Position numbers and translations under genes: made by a program
Assembly (NCBI GenBank): GCA_944383695.1
Contig: CALWQP010000004.1
Location: 1 to 64,000 of the forward strand
Length of the DNA stretch: 64,000 nt
Source: an uncultured Mediterraneibacter sp.
GTDB taxonomy: Bacteria > Bacillota > Clostridia > Lachnospirales > Lachnospiraceae
Direction of reading: 5' to 3'
The notes under the pieces: generated by a model
Seen by the model: only the letters and a program-made list of their open reading frames with translations
What the model was told of the DNA's origin: nothing
The model's database searches: none
Part shown: positions 16,663-24,911 of the stretch, piece after piece
Numbering within the stretch: position 1 is the stretch's first letter
How the letters are laid out: each line of letters starts with the position of its first letter

Positions 16663-17404
16663 CAGACACGCGGCACATCCTTACGAGGTCACGAGGATAC
16701 ACAGCAGGATCTTCACCATCGAGGAGCTTTGCTATTATCTGTGTAACAATCTCTATCTCATCGACTACACGATCATGAACGAACAGCTCTGTGACTGGCT
16801 TGACGAAGAACTGGGAATGGAGGGCCTGGCGTCAGACCTGAGAGATGTGCTCCGGCTGCGCGGTTCCGTGGAGAAGTTTGTCCTGACGATCCTGAAGGCT
16901 TCGCGCATATACAGGGAGCCGGAGATGATACGCATCCAGAATGTACTGGAGCATCTGAAGAACCAGAAGGATATCGAGCGTCAGAAATTCAAGGGGGATA
17001 ACCTGCTGGAGAGCGGGGAACTGGAGGAGGCGATCCTTGTGTACCAGTCCATCCTGAACGAGGAAAGAGATGAGACCGTGGATGATAAGTTTTACGGCAG
17101 GATCTACGCAGGGCTGGGAGCAGCATACGGAAGGCTCTTTCTATACCAGGAGGCGGCGCGCATGTACGACAGGGCTTACCAGATGTGCGGGGACAAGGCG
17201 CTCCTCAAACCGTATCTGTACGCATCGTATAAATATATGTCCCTAGAGGAATACCACATCCTTATCACAAAAAATGAAGAATATATGGAAATCAACGCGC
17301 AGATGAGGCAGGAGCTGGATGAGCTCAGGAAGAGCCTGCCTGTGGAGAACGATCCTTCCCTTCTAGAAAAGTGGAAGCGGCAGCACCGCAGAAGCCATAC
17401 TTAG
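16634..17404 (+). CDS. TPR-containing protein of the DUF5717 operon
   Basis: Soluble protein of 256 residues. The N-terminal 100 residues are unusual and rich in Cys, Tyr and Leu. From about residue 115 to 215 there are TPR-like helix pairs (GDNLLESGELEEAILVYQ; LGAAYGRLFLYQEAARMY), and the tail is a charged helix. AGGAGG precedes two adjacent ATG codons (16634 and 16637), and either may be used. It starts 29 bases inside the DUF5716 gene, implying translational coupling and balanced amounts. TPR proteins commonly serve as Hsp70 co-chaperones, which fits the neighbour; that role is inference. Confidence 0.78.
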   Translation: MMGNLILCHDRHAAHPYEVTRIHSRIFTIEELCYYLCNNLYLIDYTIMNEQLCDWLDEELGMEGLASDLRDVLRLRGSVEKFVLTILKASRIYREPEMIRIQNVLEHLKNQKDIERQKFKGDNLLESGELEEAILVYQSILNEERDETVDDKFYGRIYAGLGAAYGRLFLYQEAARMYDRAYQMCGDKALLKPYLYASYKYMSLEEYHILITKNEEYMEINAQMRQELDELRKSLPVENDPSLLEKWKRQHRRSHT

Positions 17405-17438
17405 AGGCGCAAATGGCACAGAGCGCGGGAACAAGAGT

Positions 17439-17467
17439 TTGACACAGCGCAGCCTGTATGGTAGAAT
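17439..17467 (+). promoter_or_regulatory. Promoter of the amino acid ABC transporter genes
   Basis: TTGACA (17439-17444), exactly 17 bp, TAGAAT (17462-17467). This is one of the best sigma-A promoters in the window. Confidence 0.7.
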
Positions 17468-17480
17468 ACAACGGTAACTT

Positions 17481-17490
17481 TACCATGGTA
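17481..17490. promoter_or_regulatory. Palindrome in the leader, possible operator
   Basis: TACCATGGTA is a perfect 10-bp palindrome about 8-10 bases downstream of the predicted transcription start. A GGTAACTTTACC repeat overlaps it on the left (17473-17484). It could be a repressor site for the amino acid transporter; the regulator is unknown. Confidence 0.35.
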
Positions 17491-17548
17491 CAGTGACTCA
17501 TTGGTAGAGAAAAAAAGTAAAGCTGGATTTCCGGCGATGGAGGAAATT

Positions 17549-18364
17549 ATGAAGAGAAGAGTATTAAGTATGCTGCTTTGCGCAGGGATTGTTGTTACCA
17601 TGCTTGCAGGCTGTGGTTCAAAAGGAAGTTCCGGGTCCGGTGGGGACGCCGCTGAGACGGGCGATATGGATTATGTAAAAGAGAAAGGAACCCTGGTCGT
17701 GGGCATCACGAACTTTGAGCCCATGGACTACAAGGATGCGAGCGGCGAGTGGGTCGGCTTCGACGCGGACCTTGCGAGAGAATTTGCAGAAAGCCTTGGC
17801 GTTGAGGTGGAGTTCGTCGAGATCGACTGGGAAAATAAGATACTGGAGCTGGATGGGAAGACGATCGACTGTGTGTGGAATGGTATGACCCTGACTCCGG
17901 AAGTGACCAGTGCGATGGACTGCACGGACGCTTATCTTGAGAATGCCCAGGTCGTTGTAGTCCCCTCCGATGTGGCTGACCAGTATCAGGATGAGGACAG
18001 CCTTGCGGATTTAAGCTTTGCCGCTGAGGCAGGGAGCGCAGGTGAGGAAGAGCTTGAGGCGAGAGAGCTGAACGTTACCCCGGTGACAGCACAGGCGGAC
18101 GCCCTTATGGAAGTGGCGGCAGGGACTTCTGACGCGGCAGTGATCGATCTGCTCATGGCAGCGGCAATGATCGGAGAGGGAACGAGCTATTCTGACCTTA
18201 CATACACGGTACACCTGAACAGTGAGGAGTACGGCGTAGGATTCAGGAAAGGTTCGGATCTGACAGCAGAGCTGAATGATTTCTTTGCCAAAGCGTATGA
18301 AGACGGAAGCATCCGGGAGCTGGCGGAGAAATACGGAGTACAGGCTGCGCTGATCGAACAGTAA
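17549..18364 (+). CDS. Polar amino acid ABC transporter binding lipoprotein
   Basis: Extracellular substrate-binding protein of 271 residues of the SBP_bac_3 (PAAT) family. It has a lipoprotein signal peptide with lipobox LAGC near residue 20, then a Gly/Ser linker. The binding domain contains GTLVVGITNFEPMDY, the hinge segment WVGFDADLAREFAESLGV and the VWNGMTLTPE segment. ATG 17549 has GGAGG five bases away; longer versions would bury the signal peptide. It is the first gene of an importer with one permease and one ATPase. Polar amino acids such as glutamine, glutamate or cystine are typical ligands. The exact one is not readable. Confidence 0.9.
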   Translation: MKRRVLSMLLCAGIVVTMLAGCGSKGSSGSGGDAAETGDMDYVKEKGTLVVGITNFEPMDYKDASGEWVGFDADLAREFAESLGVEVEFVEIDWENKILELDGKTIDCVWNGMTLTPEVTSAMDCTDAYLENAQVVVVPSDVADQYQDEDSLADLSFAAEAGSAGEEELEARELNVTPVTAQADALMEVAAGTSDAAVIDLLMAAAMIGEGTSYSDLTYTVHLNSEEYGVGFRKGSDLTAELNDFFAKAYEDGSIRELAEKYGVQAALIEQ

Positions 18365-18393
18365 CATAAAAAATTTACAGACGGAGATATGTC

Positions 18394-19074
18394 ATGGAAT
18401 TTTCAGAACAATTTCCAATCGTTGTACAGGCGTTAAATGTGGGATTCCTGCAGACCTTAAAATTATTTTTTGTGACCCTTTTAGGAGCAATCCCACTGGG
18501 GCTGATCATTTCGTTTGGGTCTATGTCCCGCTTTAAGCCCTTAAGTTTCATTACAAAGATCATCGTATGGATCATCAGGGGGACTCCTCTGATGATCCAG
18601 CTTTTGATCGTCTATTTCATGCCAGGGCTGATGGGCAACAATATATGGGGAGGCGGCGAGAGCGGACGTTTTCTCGCGGCTTCGGTTGCTTTTATCTTTA
18701 ATTACGCCTGCTATTTTTCGGAAATCTACCGGGGCGGCATTCAGGGGGTTCCGGCAGGCCAGGAGGAGGCCGGGCTCGTGCTCGGCATGACAAAGACGCA
18801 GATATTTTTTAAGGTCAAACTGCTTCAGATGATCAAGAGGATCGTGCCGCCCATGTCCAATGAGATCATCACACTGGTGAAAGATACTTCCCTTTCCCGC
18901 ATCATTGCGCTTCAGGAGGTCATATGGGCAGGGCAGTCCTTCATGAAGGGCAATATGGGGATCGCAGGAGTGATCTGGCCGCTGTTCTTTACGGCAGTGT
19001 ACTATCTGATCTTTAACGGCATCCTGACGGTCCTTTTGGGACGTCTTGAGAAAAAACTGGAATATTTCAGGTAG
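18394..19074 (+). CDS. Amino acid ABC transporter permease
   Basis: HisM/GlnP-type inner membrane permease of 226 residues with about five transmembrane helices. The conserved membrane motif RGTPLMIQLLIVYF lies near residue 65, and the EAA loop that contacts the ATPase (QEEAGLVLGMTKTQIFFKVKLLQ) near residue 130. One permease gene suggests a homodimeric channel. It lies between the binding protein (29 bases away) and the ATPase gene (12 bases away), so all three share the promoter at 17439. Confidence 0.93.
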   Translation: MEFSEQFPIVVQALNVGFLQTLKLFFVTLLGAIPLGLIISFGSMSRFKPLSFITKIIVWIIRGTPLMIQLLIVYFMPGLMGNNIWGGGESGRFLAASVAFIFNYACYFSEIYRGGIQGVPAGQEEAGLVLGMTKTQIFFKVKLLQMIKRIVPPMSNEIITLVKDTSLSRIIALQEVIWAGQSFMKGNMGIAGVIWPLFFTAVYYLIFNGILTVLLGRLEKKLEYFR

Positions 19075-19086
19075 GAGGCGGAACAT

Positions 19087-19872
19087 ATGGCAATCTTGGA
19101 AGTACAGCATGTAAGTAAGAGCTTTGGGAACACGGAAGTGCTGAAAGATATCAGCTTTTCTCTGGAAAAAGGAAAAGTATTGTCCCTCATCGGTTCGTCC
19201 GGAAGCGGGAAGACAACGCTGCTCCGCTGTCTGAATTTTCTTGAAAGGCCGGACGGAGGCGTGATCCGCGTCAACGGTGAGATGCTGTTCGATGCGGCTG
19301 ATCCGGCGACGATGCAGGAGGGCGAGATAAGAAGAAAACGGCTTCACTTCGGACTGGTGTTCCAGTCTTTTAACCTCTTTCCGCAGTATACGGCGCTTCA
19401 GAACGTAATGCTGGCGAAGGAGCTTCTGGCAAAGGAGAAGCCGGATTATAAATCAAAGAAAAAGGAAATCCATGCACAGATCGAGGCTGAGGCAAAGAAC
19501 TTTCTGGATCAGATGGGGCTGTCAGACCGGATGGACAATTATCCCCATCAGCTTTCCGGTGGTCAGTGCCAGAGGGTTGCGATCGCCAGGGCGCTGGCGC
19601 TGAAACCGGATATCCTCTGTTTTGACGAACCGACTTCCGCGCTCGATCCGGAGCTTACCGGGGAAGTGCTGAAAGTGATCAAAGGTCTGGCAGATCAGGA
19701 GACGACAATGATCATCGTCACCCATGAGATGGCGTTTGCGCGGGATGTATCCAGTCAGGTGATCTTTATGGACGGCGGGTGCATCATGGAACAGGGCACG
19801 CCGGAGGAAGTGTTCGAGCATCCGAAGGAAGAACGGACAAAGCAGTTTTTATCACGATTTACGAATCAATAA
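19087..19872 (+). CDS. Amino acid ABC transporter ATP-binding protein
   Basis: GlnQ/HisP-type ATPase of 261 residues. Walker [10 protein letters not shown] lies at about 36-44, Q-loop QSFNLFPQ near 95, signature LSGGQCQR near 155, and Walker [12 protein letters not shown] near 178; the H-loop sits in VTHEMAF. It completes the three-gene importer. The next gene, purF, starts 13 bases after its stop with only a ribosome binding site between them, so purF is almost surely on the same message. Confidence 0.94.
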   Translation: MAILEVQHVSKSFGNTEVLKDISFSLEKGKVLSLIGSSGSGKTTLLRCLNFLERPDGGVIRVNGEMLFDAADPATMQEGEIRRKRLHFGLVFQSFNLFPQYTALQNVMLAKELLAKEKPDYKSKKKEIHAQIEAEAKNFLDQMGLSDRMDNYPHQLSGGQCQRVAIARALALKPDILCFDEPTSALDPELTGEVLKVIKGLADQETTMIIVTHEMAFARDVSSQVIFMDGGCIMEQGTPEEVFEHPKEERTKQFLSRFTNQ

Positions 19873-19885
19873 GGAGCGGGATTTC

Positions 19886-21313
19886 ATGACAGGATTTGAT
19901 AATATTACCACAGGACTCGGTGAGGAATGTGGGGTCTTTGGAGCCTATGACCTGGATGGACGCGACGTTGCCGCGTCCATCTATTATGGGCTTTTTGCAT
20001 TGCAGCACAGAGGACAGGAGAGCTGCGGCATCGCGGTGACAGACACCTTTGGGCAGCGAAAGGTATTGTCCAGAAAAGGTCTTGGACATGTGAACGATGT
20101 GTTTGACGAAGAAGAACTGGAGAAGCTGAAGGGCAATCTGGGAGTCGGGCATGTCCGCTATTCGACGGCAGGCGGGACGAGGGTGGAGAATGCCCAGCCT
20201 CTTGTCATCAACTATGTGAAGGGCACGCTGGCTATCGCCCACAACGGCAATCTGGTCAATGCAGTGGAACTGCGCAGGGAGCTGGAGTATACAGGAGCAA
20301 TCTTTCAGACAACGATCGACTCGGAAGTGATCGCGTATCATGTGGCAAGAGAGCGGTTAAATGCGGGGACCGCGGAGGAAGCTGTAAAAAATGCCATGAA
20401 AAAGATCAAAGGAGCCTATGCTCTCGTGGTCAGCAGTCCGCGCAAGATGATCGGTGCAAGAGATCCGTTCGGCCTCAAACCTCTGTGTATCGGAAAAAGG
20501 GACAATACCTATTTCCTGGCTTCCGAGAGCTGCGCCATTGCGGCCGTGGACGCGGAATTTGTAAGGGATGTGCGGCCGGGGGAGATCGTGTCGATCACAA
20601 AAGAAGGCATTGCTTCAGACATGAGCATGGCAGTCCCGGAAGAACAGCATGCGAGATGTATCTTTGAGTATATCTACTTTGCCCGGACAGACAGCACAAT
20701 CGACGGAGTGAATGTCTATCGCTCCCGCATTCTTGCCGGGAAGGCTCTGGCAGAGTCTTATCCGGTGGAGGCAGATCTGGTGGTGGGAGTGCCGGATTCC
20801 GGCCTGGTGGCCGCAAAGGGCTATTCTGAGCAGTCAGGAATCCCATATGGCATGGCCTTTCACAAGAACAGTTATGTGGGCAGGACCTTTATCAAGCCAA
20901 AACAGAGCGAGCGGGAATCCAGCGTAAAGATTAAGCTGAATGTGATCCCGGAGGTAGTGAAGGGAAAACGCATCGTTATGGTGGATGATTCTATCGTTCG
21001 GGGAACCACCTGTGCAAATATCATTAAAATGCTGAAAAACGCGGGTGCGAAGGAAGTGCATGTGCGGATCAGTTCGCCGCCTTTCCTTCATCCGTGCTAT
21101 TTTGGGACGGACGTACCATCGAATGAACAGCTCATCGCCCACTCTCACACACAGGAAGAAATCCGGCAGATGATCGGCGCGGACTCCCTGGGGTATATGG
21201 AAGTATCTAAATTAAAGGAAATGGTGGGAGACTTGAAATACTGTGACGCATGTTTTACCGGAAATTATCCCATGGAGGTTCCAGGGCGGGATATCAGTCA
21301 CGCATTCGAATAG
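19886..21313 (+). CDS. purF: Amidophosphoribosyltransferase
   Basis: First enzyme of de novo purine synthesis, making 5-phosphoribosylamine from PRPP and glutamine. It has 475 residues. A 14-residue propeptide precedes Cys15 in GEECGVFG, the N-terminal nucleophile exposed after self-cleavage. The glutaminase domain covers about 15-240 (GHVRYSTAG, AHNGNL). The phosphoribosyltransferase domain has the PRPP motif VMVDDSIVRGTT near 365. Cysteines in ARCIF, HPCYF and YCDACF match the [4Fe-4S] ligands of the Bacillus-type enzyme. Unusually, it follows an amino acid importer and not other pur genes. purB comes next, on a separate transcript if the weak promoter there is real. Confidence 0.96.
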   Translation: MTGFDNITTGLGEECGVFGAYDLDGRDVAASIYYGLFALQHRGQESCGIAVTDTFGQRKVLSRKGLGHVNDVFDEEELEKLKGNLGVGHVRYSTAGGTRVENAQPLVINYVKGTLAIAHNGNLVNAVELRRELEYTGAIFQTTIDSEVIAYHVARERLNAGTAEEAVKNAMKKIKGAYALVVSSPRKMIGARDPFGLKPLCIGKRDNTYFLASESCAIAAVDAEFVRDVRPGEIVSITKEGIASDMSMAVPEEQHARCIFEYIYFARTDSTIDGVNVYRSRILAGKALAESYPVEADLVVGVPDSGLVAAKGYSEQSGIPYGMAFHKNSYVGRTFIKPKQSERESSVKIKLNVIPEVVKGKRIVMVDDSIVRGTTCANIIKMLKNAGAKEVHVRISSPPFLHPCYFGTDVPSNEQLIAHSHTQEEIRQMIGADSLGYMEVSKLKEMVGDLKYCDACFTGNYPMEVPGRDISHAFE

Positions 21314-21338
21314 AACACTTTTTGGACAATAAAGTGTT
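21314..21338 (+). terminator. Inverted repeat after purF
   Basis: AACACTTT (21314-21321) and AAAGTGTT (21331-21338) form an 8-bp stem directly after the purF stop. No T-run follows, so termination is uncertain. Confidence 0.35.
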
Positions 21339-21362
21339 GCCGGATCAAGGCGCTGATGTTAC

Positions 21363-21368
21363 TATAAT
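21363..21368 (+). promoter_or_regulatory. Possible -10 element before purB
   Basis: A perfect TATAAT, but the best -35 candidate, TTGCCG at 21337, gives a 20-bp spacer. The promoter is therefore only tentative. No PurR-box-like or purine riboswitch sequence is visible between it and purB. Confidence 0.3.
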
Positions 21369-21475
21369 AGTCGGACAGATCCCTGTTCTCCAGAGGAATG
21401 CCTCCGGGAAGGAATACGCGTCTGCATGAGACTGGGATCAGCATACAAGTATACAGGACAAAGGAGATCAGTAAT

Positions 21476-22909
21476 ATGTCAAATGATCGTTATGTTAGCC
21501 CTCTTTCTGAGCGTTATGCGAGCAGAGAGATGCAGTACATTTTCTCGCCGGACAAGAAATTCCGCACGTGGAGAAGGCTCTGGATCGCGCTTGCTGAGAC
21601 GGAGAAAGAGCTGGGACTCAATATCACAGACGAGCAGATCGAGGAACTCAAAAGCCATGCGGATGATATCAACTATGATGTGGCCAGGGAGCGGGAGAAG
21701 ATTGTCCGCCATGACGTGATGTCGCATGTTCATGCTTATGGCGTACAGTGCCCGAAGGCAAAAGGGATCATCCATCTCGGAGCCACTTCCTGTTATGTGG
21801 GCGATAACACGGACATCATCATCATGTCTGAGGCGCTGAAGCTGGTGAGAAAAAAGCTGGTCAACGTGATCGCAGAACTGGCGAAGTTCGCGGAGGAGCA
21901 GAAAAGCCAGCCAACGCTCGCTTTTACCCATTTCCAGCCGGCACAGCCTACAACTGTCGGCAAGCGGGCGACTCTGTGGATGCAGGAATTTGAAATGGAC
22001 CTGGAGGATCTGGACTATGTGCTCGGCAGTCTGAAGCTCCTGGGGTCAAAGGGGACGACAGGCACGCAGGCAAGCTTCCTGGAGCTTTTTGACGGCGACC
22101 AGGAGACGATCGACAAGATCGATCCCATGATCGCGGAAAAGATGGGATTTAAGGCCTGCTATCCGGTATCCGGACAGACATATTCCAGAAAGGTAGATAC
22201 AAGGGTGTTAAATGTCCTTGCAGGCATAGCGGCAAGCGCCCATAAGTTTTCGAATGATATCCGGCTGCTCCAGCATTTAAAAGAAATCGAGGAGCCGTTT
22301 GAAAAGACGCAGATCGGGTCCTCGGCCATGGCGTACAAGAGAAACCCCATGCGCAGCGAGAGGATCGCGTCTCTGTCCCGCTATGTGATGATCGATGCGC
22401 TGAATCCGGCAGTCACATCCGCGACACAGTGGTTTGAGAGGACGCTGGATGATTCGGCAAACAAACGTCTGAGCGTTCCGGAAGGATTTCTTGCCATTGA
22501 CGGTATCCTTGACCTGTGCCTGAACGTGGTGGATGGGCTTGTGGTTTATCCGAAAGTGATTGAGAAGCGGCTTATGTCGGAGCTTCCATTCATGGCGACA
22601 GAGAATATCATGATGGACGCGGTGAAAGCAGGGGGAGACCGGCAGGAACTCCACGAGAGGATACGTGAGCTTTCCATGGAGGCGGGAAAGAATGTGAAGG
22701 AAAAAGGACTGGATAATAACCTGCTCGAACTGATAGCGGCAGATCCGGCGTTCAACTTAAGCCCTGAAGACCTGCAAAAGACCATGGATCCTGCAAAATA
22801 TGTGGGACGGGCAAAAGAACAGGTAGAGGCATATTTGAAAAATGTCATCCATCCTCTTCTGAAAGAGAACGAAGATGAGCTGGGCATGAAAGCAGAGATC
22901 AATGTCTGA
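21476..22909 (+). CDS. purB: Adenylosuccinate lyase
   Basis: Fumarase/aspartase superfamily enzyme of 477 residues that removes fumarate in two purine steps: SAICAR to AICAR, and adenylosuccinate to AMP. The signature loop GSSAMAYKRNPMRSE with the mobile catalytic serine lies near residues 280-295. HLGATSCYVGDN near 95 and TFTHFQPAQPTT-like sequence near 150 are the other conserved blocks. ATG 21476 is chosen because AAAGGAG stands nine bases upstream; the ORF extends further but without a site. It is followed by a clear terminator at 22940. Confidence 0.96.
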   Translation: MSNDRYVSPLSERYASREMQYIFSPDKKFRTWRRLWIALAETEKELGLNITDEQIEELKSHADDINYDVAREREKIVRHDVMSHVHAYGVQCPKAKGIIHLGATSCYVGDNTDIIIMSEALKLVRKKLVNVIAELAKFAEEQKSQPTLAFTHFQPAQPTTVGKRATLWMQEFEMDLEDLDYVLGSLKLLGSKGTTGTQASFLELFDGDQETIDKIDPMIAEKMGFKACYPVSGQTYSRKVDTRVLNVLAGIAASAHKFSNDIRLLQHLKEIEEPFEKTQIGSSAMAYKRNPMRSERIASLSRYVMIDALNPAVTSATQWFERTLDDSANKRLSVPEGFLAIDGILDLCLNVVDGLVVYPKVIEKRLMSELPFMATENIMMDAVKAGGDRQELHERIRELSMEAGKNVKEKGLDNNLLELIAADPAFNLSPEDLQKTMDPAKYVGRAKEQVEAYLKNVIHPLLKENEDELGMKAEINV

Positions 22910-22939
22910 GAGAAACAGAGGATCGTTACAAAAAATTGC

Positions 22940-22976
22940 AAAGGAATGTTGCAGGGGATTGCGGCATTCCTTTTTC
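22940..22976 (+). terminator. Rho-independent terminator after purB
   Basis: AAAGGAATG (22940-22948) pairs with CATTCCTTT (22965-22973) with T-rich sequence running through 22975. Confidence 0.75.
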
Positions 22977-23054
22977 TCTGATACCTTATCCTCGAAAAGC
23001 AGATGGAAGATATTTCCATTAAATGTTGTGGCGTAGAAAGGAAAGGGAATCAAA

Positions 23055-24020
23055 ATGGAGTGGTGTGGGAAACTTTATGAGGAATGGAGATCAGAAGAAA
23101 ATCTCCACAGACTGGAACGGACTGTGCTTGTCCTCATTGTTTTTGTCATGGCGGCAGGCTGGGTCTGGGACACAGGAGTGGGGATACCGGGCATGGACAG
23201 AGAATATGCGGGGTATCTGCCGGAAACGGAAATCGAAACAAAGCCTGTTTCTGCTGCACCTGAGATATTGCCGGCGGCGGAGGCTTCCGGATGCAGTCCG
23301 GTACCGGCAGAGCTTCTGGACATGTCCCGGGATGCAGCAGGGCAGGAGACAGTTACTCAAAAGATCACGGCAGCCATAACGTCTAAGGGATTGGCAGCCG
23401 GAGCAGAGACTTTTCCTGCTGAGCCAGAGTACCCGGCAGGGAGCGTGCCTCCCATAAGTATTCCGAAGGAGGAAGTCCCGACAGAGACGGTGCCTCCAGC
23501 AGACGCTACGGAGGAAGAAGCTCCGGAAAATACAGTACCGGCGGCGGTGGGCGGATTTCTTGTGGATGAGCATGGGATGATCTGCGGGATCGAAGAGCCG
23601 GCTGTCGTTTCGGACGGTTATCTTATCCTGCCCTCTGAAGGGTGCACAGGAATCGCGGCAGGAGCATTCGCCGATGCTCCGGTCGACATCACAGAGATCT
23701 ATATCCCTGCAAATATCATGTATATAGAGGAAGGTGCTTTTGCCGGGCTTGGTTATCTGGAGTGGCTGGAAGCAGAAGCTTCGGACAGTTATTATACGGA
23801 AGACGGTGTGCTTTTCTCAGAGAATGGGACCTGCATACTTGGCTTTCCGTCTGCAAGGACCGGGAATTATAAAGTCCCGGACAGAGTCACCAGATTTGCG
23901 GAAGGTGCATTTGCCGATGCAAAGATCGAGATCATAGACGCAGTCGGCTGTTCCCTGGGAGATACAGGCAGCCTGCCGTCATCCGTCCTGCTGCTCCGTG
24001 CAGAGGATCTGCAGGGCTGA
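23055..24020 (+). CDS. BspA-like leucine-rich repeat surface protein
   Basis: Protein of 321 residues with a short cytoplasmic N-terminus, one transmembrane or signal-anchor helix (about 22-40), a low-complexity Pro/Glu/Thr/Ala linker (about 50-165) and a C-terminal part with two or three LRR_5/BspA-type units (residues about 190-310). Examples are AAGAFADAPVDITEIYIP, EEGAFAGLGYLEWL and AEGAFADAKIEIIDA. In between, a TEDGVLFSENGTCILGFPSA segment is the insert typical of this repeat class. It should be displayed outside the cell, anchored by its N-terminus. The biological role, such as adhesion or binding, is unknown. Transcribed alone. Confidence 0.75.
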   Translation: MEWCGKLYEEWRSEENLHRLERTVLVLIVFVMAAGWVWDTGVGIPGMDREYAGYLPETEIETKPVSAAPEILPAAEASGCSPVPAELLDMSRDAAGQETVTQKITAAITSKGLAAGAETFPAEPEYPAGSVPPISIPKEEVPTETVPPADATEEEAPENTVPAAVGGFLVDEHGMICGIEEPAVVSDGYLILPSEGCTGIAAGAFADAPVDITEIYIPANIMYIEEGAFAGLGYLEWLEAEASDSYYTEDGVLFSENGTCILGFPSARTGNYKVPDRVTRFAEGAFADAKIEIIDAVGCSLGDTGSLPSSVLLLRAEDLQG

Positions 24021-24058
24021 TATGCAGGGACCGGAGCTGGAGAGGCCGGAGTTGTTTA

Positions 24059-24087
24059 TTGAAGAATCCTCTGATATGTTCTATAAT
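24059..24087 (+). promoter_or_regulatory. Promoter of the sir2-gltX-helicase operon
   Basis: TTGAAG (24059-24064), 17 bp, TATAAT (24082-24087). Confidence 0.65.
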
Positions 24088-24143
24088 ACCGTATATAGGA
24101 ACATTGGCTGCTGAATGAAATGCAGCGGAAAGGAGGGAACTTT

Positions 24144-24884
24144 ATGAGAGAAAATAATATACTCCAGATATTAAGAGAGAGCAGGTATACAGTTGTCTTA
24201 AGCGGCGCGGGCCTGATGGCGGAAAGTGGGTATCCGCTTTTAAGGGACGGCGCGGAGTCCTATGAGATCGAGGATAAGTACGGCTATTCTTACGAAGAGA
24301 TATTCAGCAGCGGATTTTACGCTGCGAGGAAAGAACTGTTCTTTCGCTTTTATAAAGAAGTCATCCTTAAGGCAGTGGACATCCCGCCGGGAAAAGGGTT
24401 TCACATGTTGAAGAAGCTTCAGGACTGCGGACTTGTGGACTCGGTCATCACCCGCCGCATCGCGGGGCTGGAGGAGAGGGCCGGGTGCAGAAACGTAGTG
24501 AATATGAAGGGCACTGTTTTTGACAATGTGTGTCCGGCCTGTGGAAAACATTATCCTGTGGAATACATCAGGGAGTCGAAGAATGTTCCTCTTTGTGAAA
24601 AATGTCTTGTCGCGCTCCGGCCTCAGGTGTGTCTGTTCGGTGAAATGATCGACAACGGCATTATGACAAAAGCGGCGGGTGAAGTGGAAAAAGCGGACGC
24701 GCTCCTCGTGCTCGGAGCCAGCCTGAACACTCCGCTGTGCAGCCAGTTGCTGCAGTATTATACGGGCACGGATCTGATCCTTGTGACAGGGTCGGAGCAC
24801 TATACAGACCAGCGAGCGGATTTTGTCGTGTATGGGAGATGCGATGAATTTCTTGAGAGACTGGCTGACGAGTGCGGGAAATAA
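24144..24884 (+). CDS. Sir2-like protein lacking catalytic residues
   Basis: Sirtuin-fold protein of 246 residues. The NAD-binding start GAG (21-23), FGE and the GASL strand remain, and the zinc site has all four cysteines (130, 133, 151, 154). Active-site motifs are changed. GIPDFR is GYPLLR (29-34); the TQNIDxLH motif reads TRRIAGLEE (103-111). The catalytic His of LHG is Lys122 in NMKG. Deacetylation by the normal sirtuin chemistry is therefore unlikely. AGGAGG precedes ATG 24144. The gene leads an operon with gltX 27 bases downstream. Possible roles are an NAD or ADP-ribose sensor or an altered-chemistry enzyme, both speculative. Confidence 0.85.
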   Translation: MRENNILQILRESRYTVVLSGAGLMAESGYPLLRDGAESYEIEDKYGYSYEEIFSSGFYAARKELFFRFYKEVILKAVDIPPGKGFHMLKKLQDCGLVDSVITRRIAGLEERAGCRNVVNMKGTVFDNVCPACGKHYPVEYIRESKNVPLCEKCLVALRPQVCLFGEMIDNGIMTKAAGEVEKADALLVLGASLNTPLCSQLLQYYTGTDLILVTGSEHYTDQRADFVVYGRCDEFLERLADECGK

Positions 24885-24911
24885 AATACAGACCATGATT
24901 GGAGAAAAAAG

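Noticed and set aside
17445-17548. T-box or other long amino acid riboswitch before the amino acid importer
   Set aside because: The leader from the predicted start is only about 75 bases, too short, and the T-box core sequence is absent.
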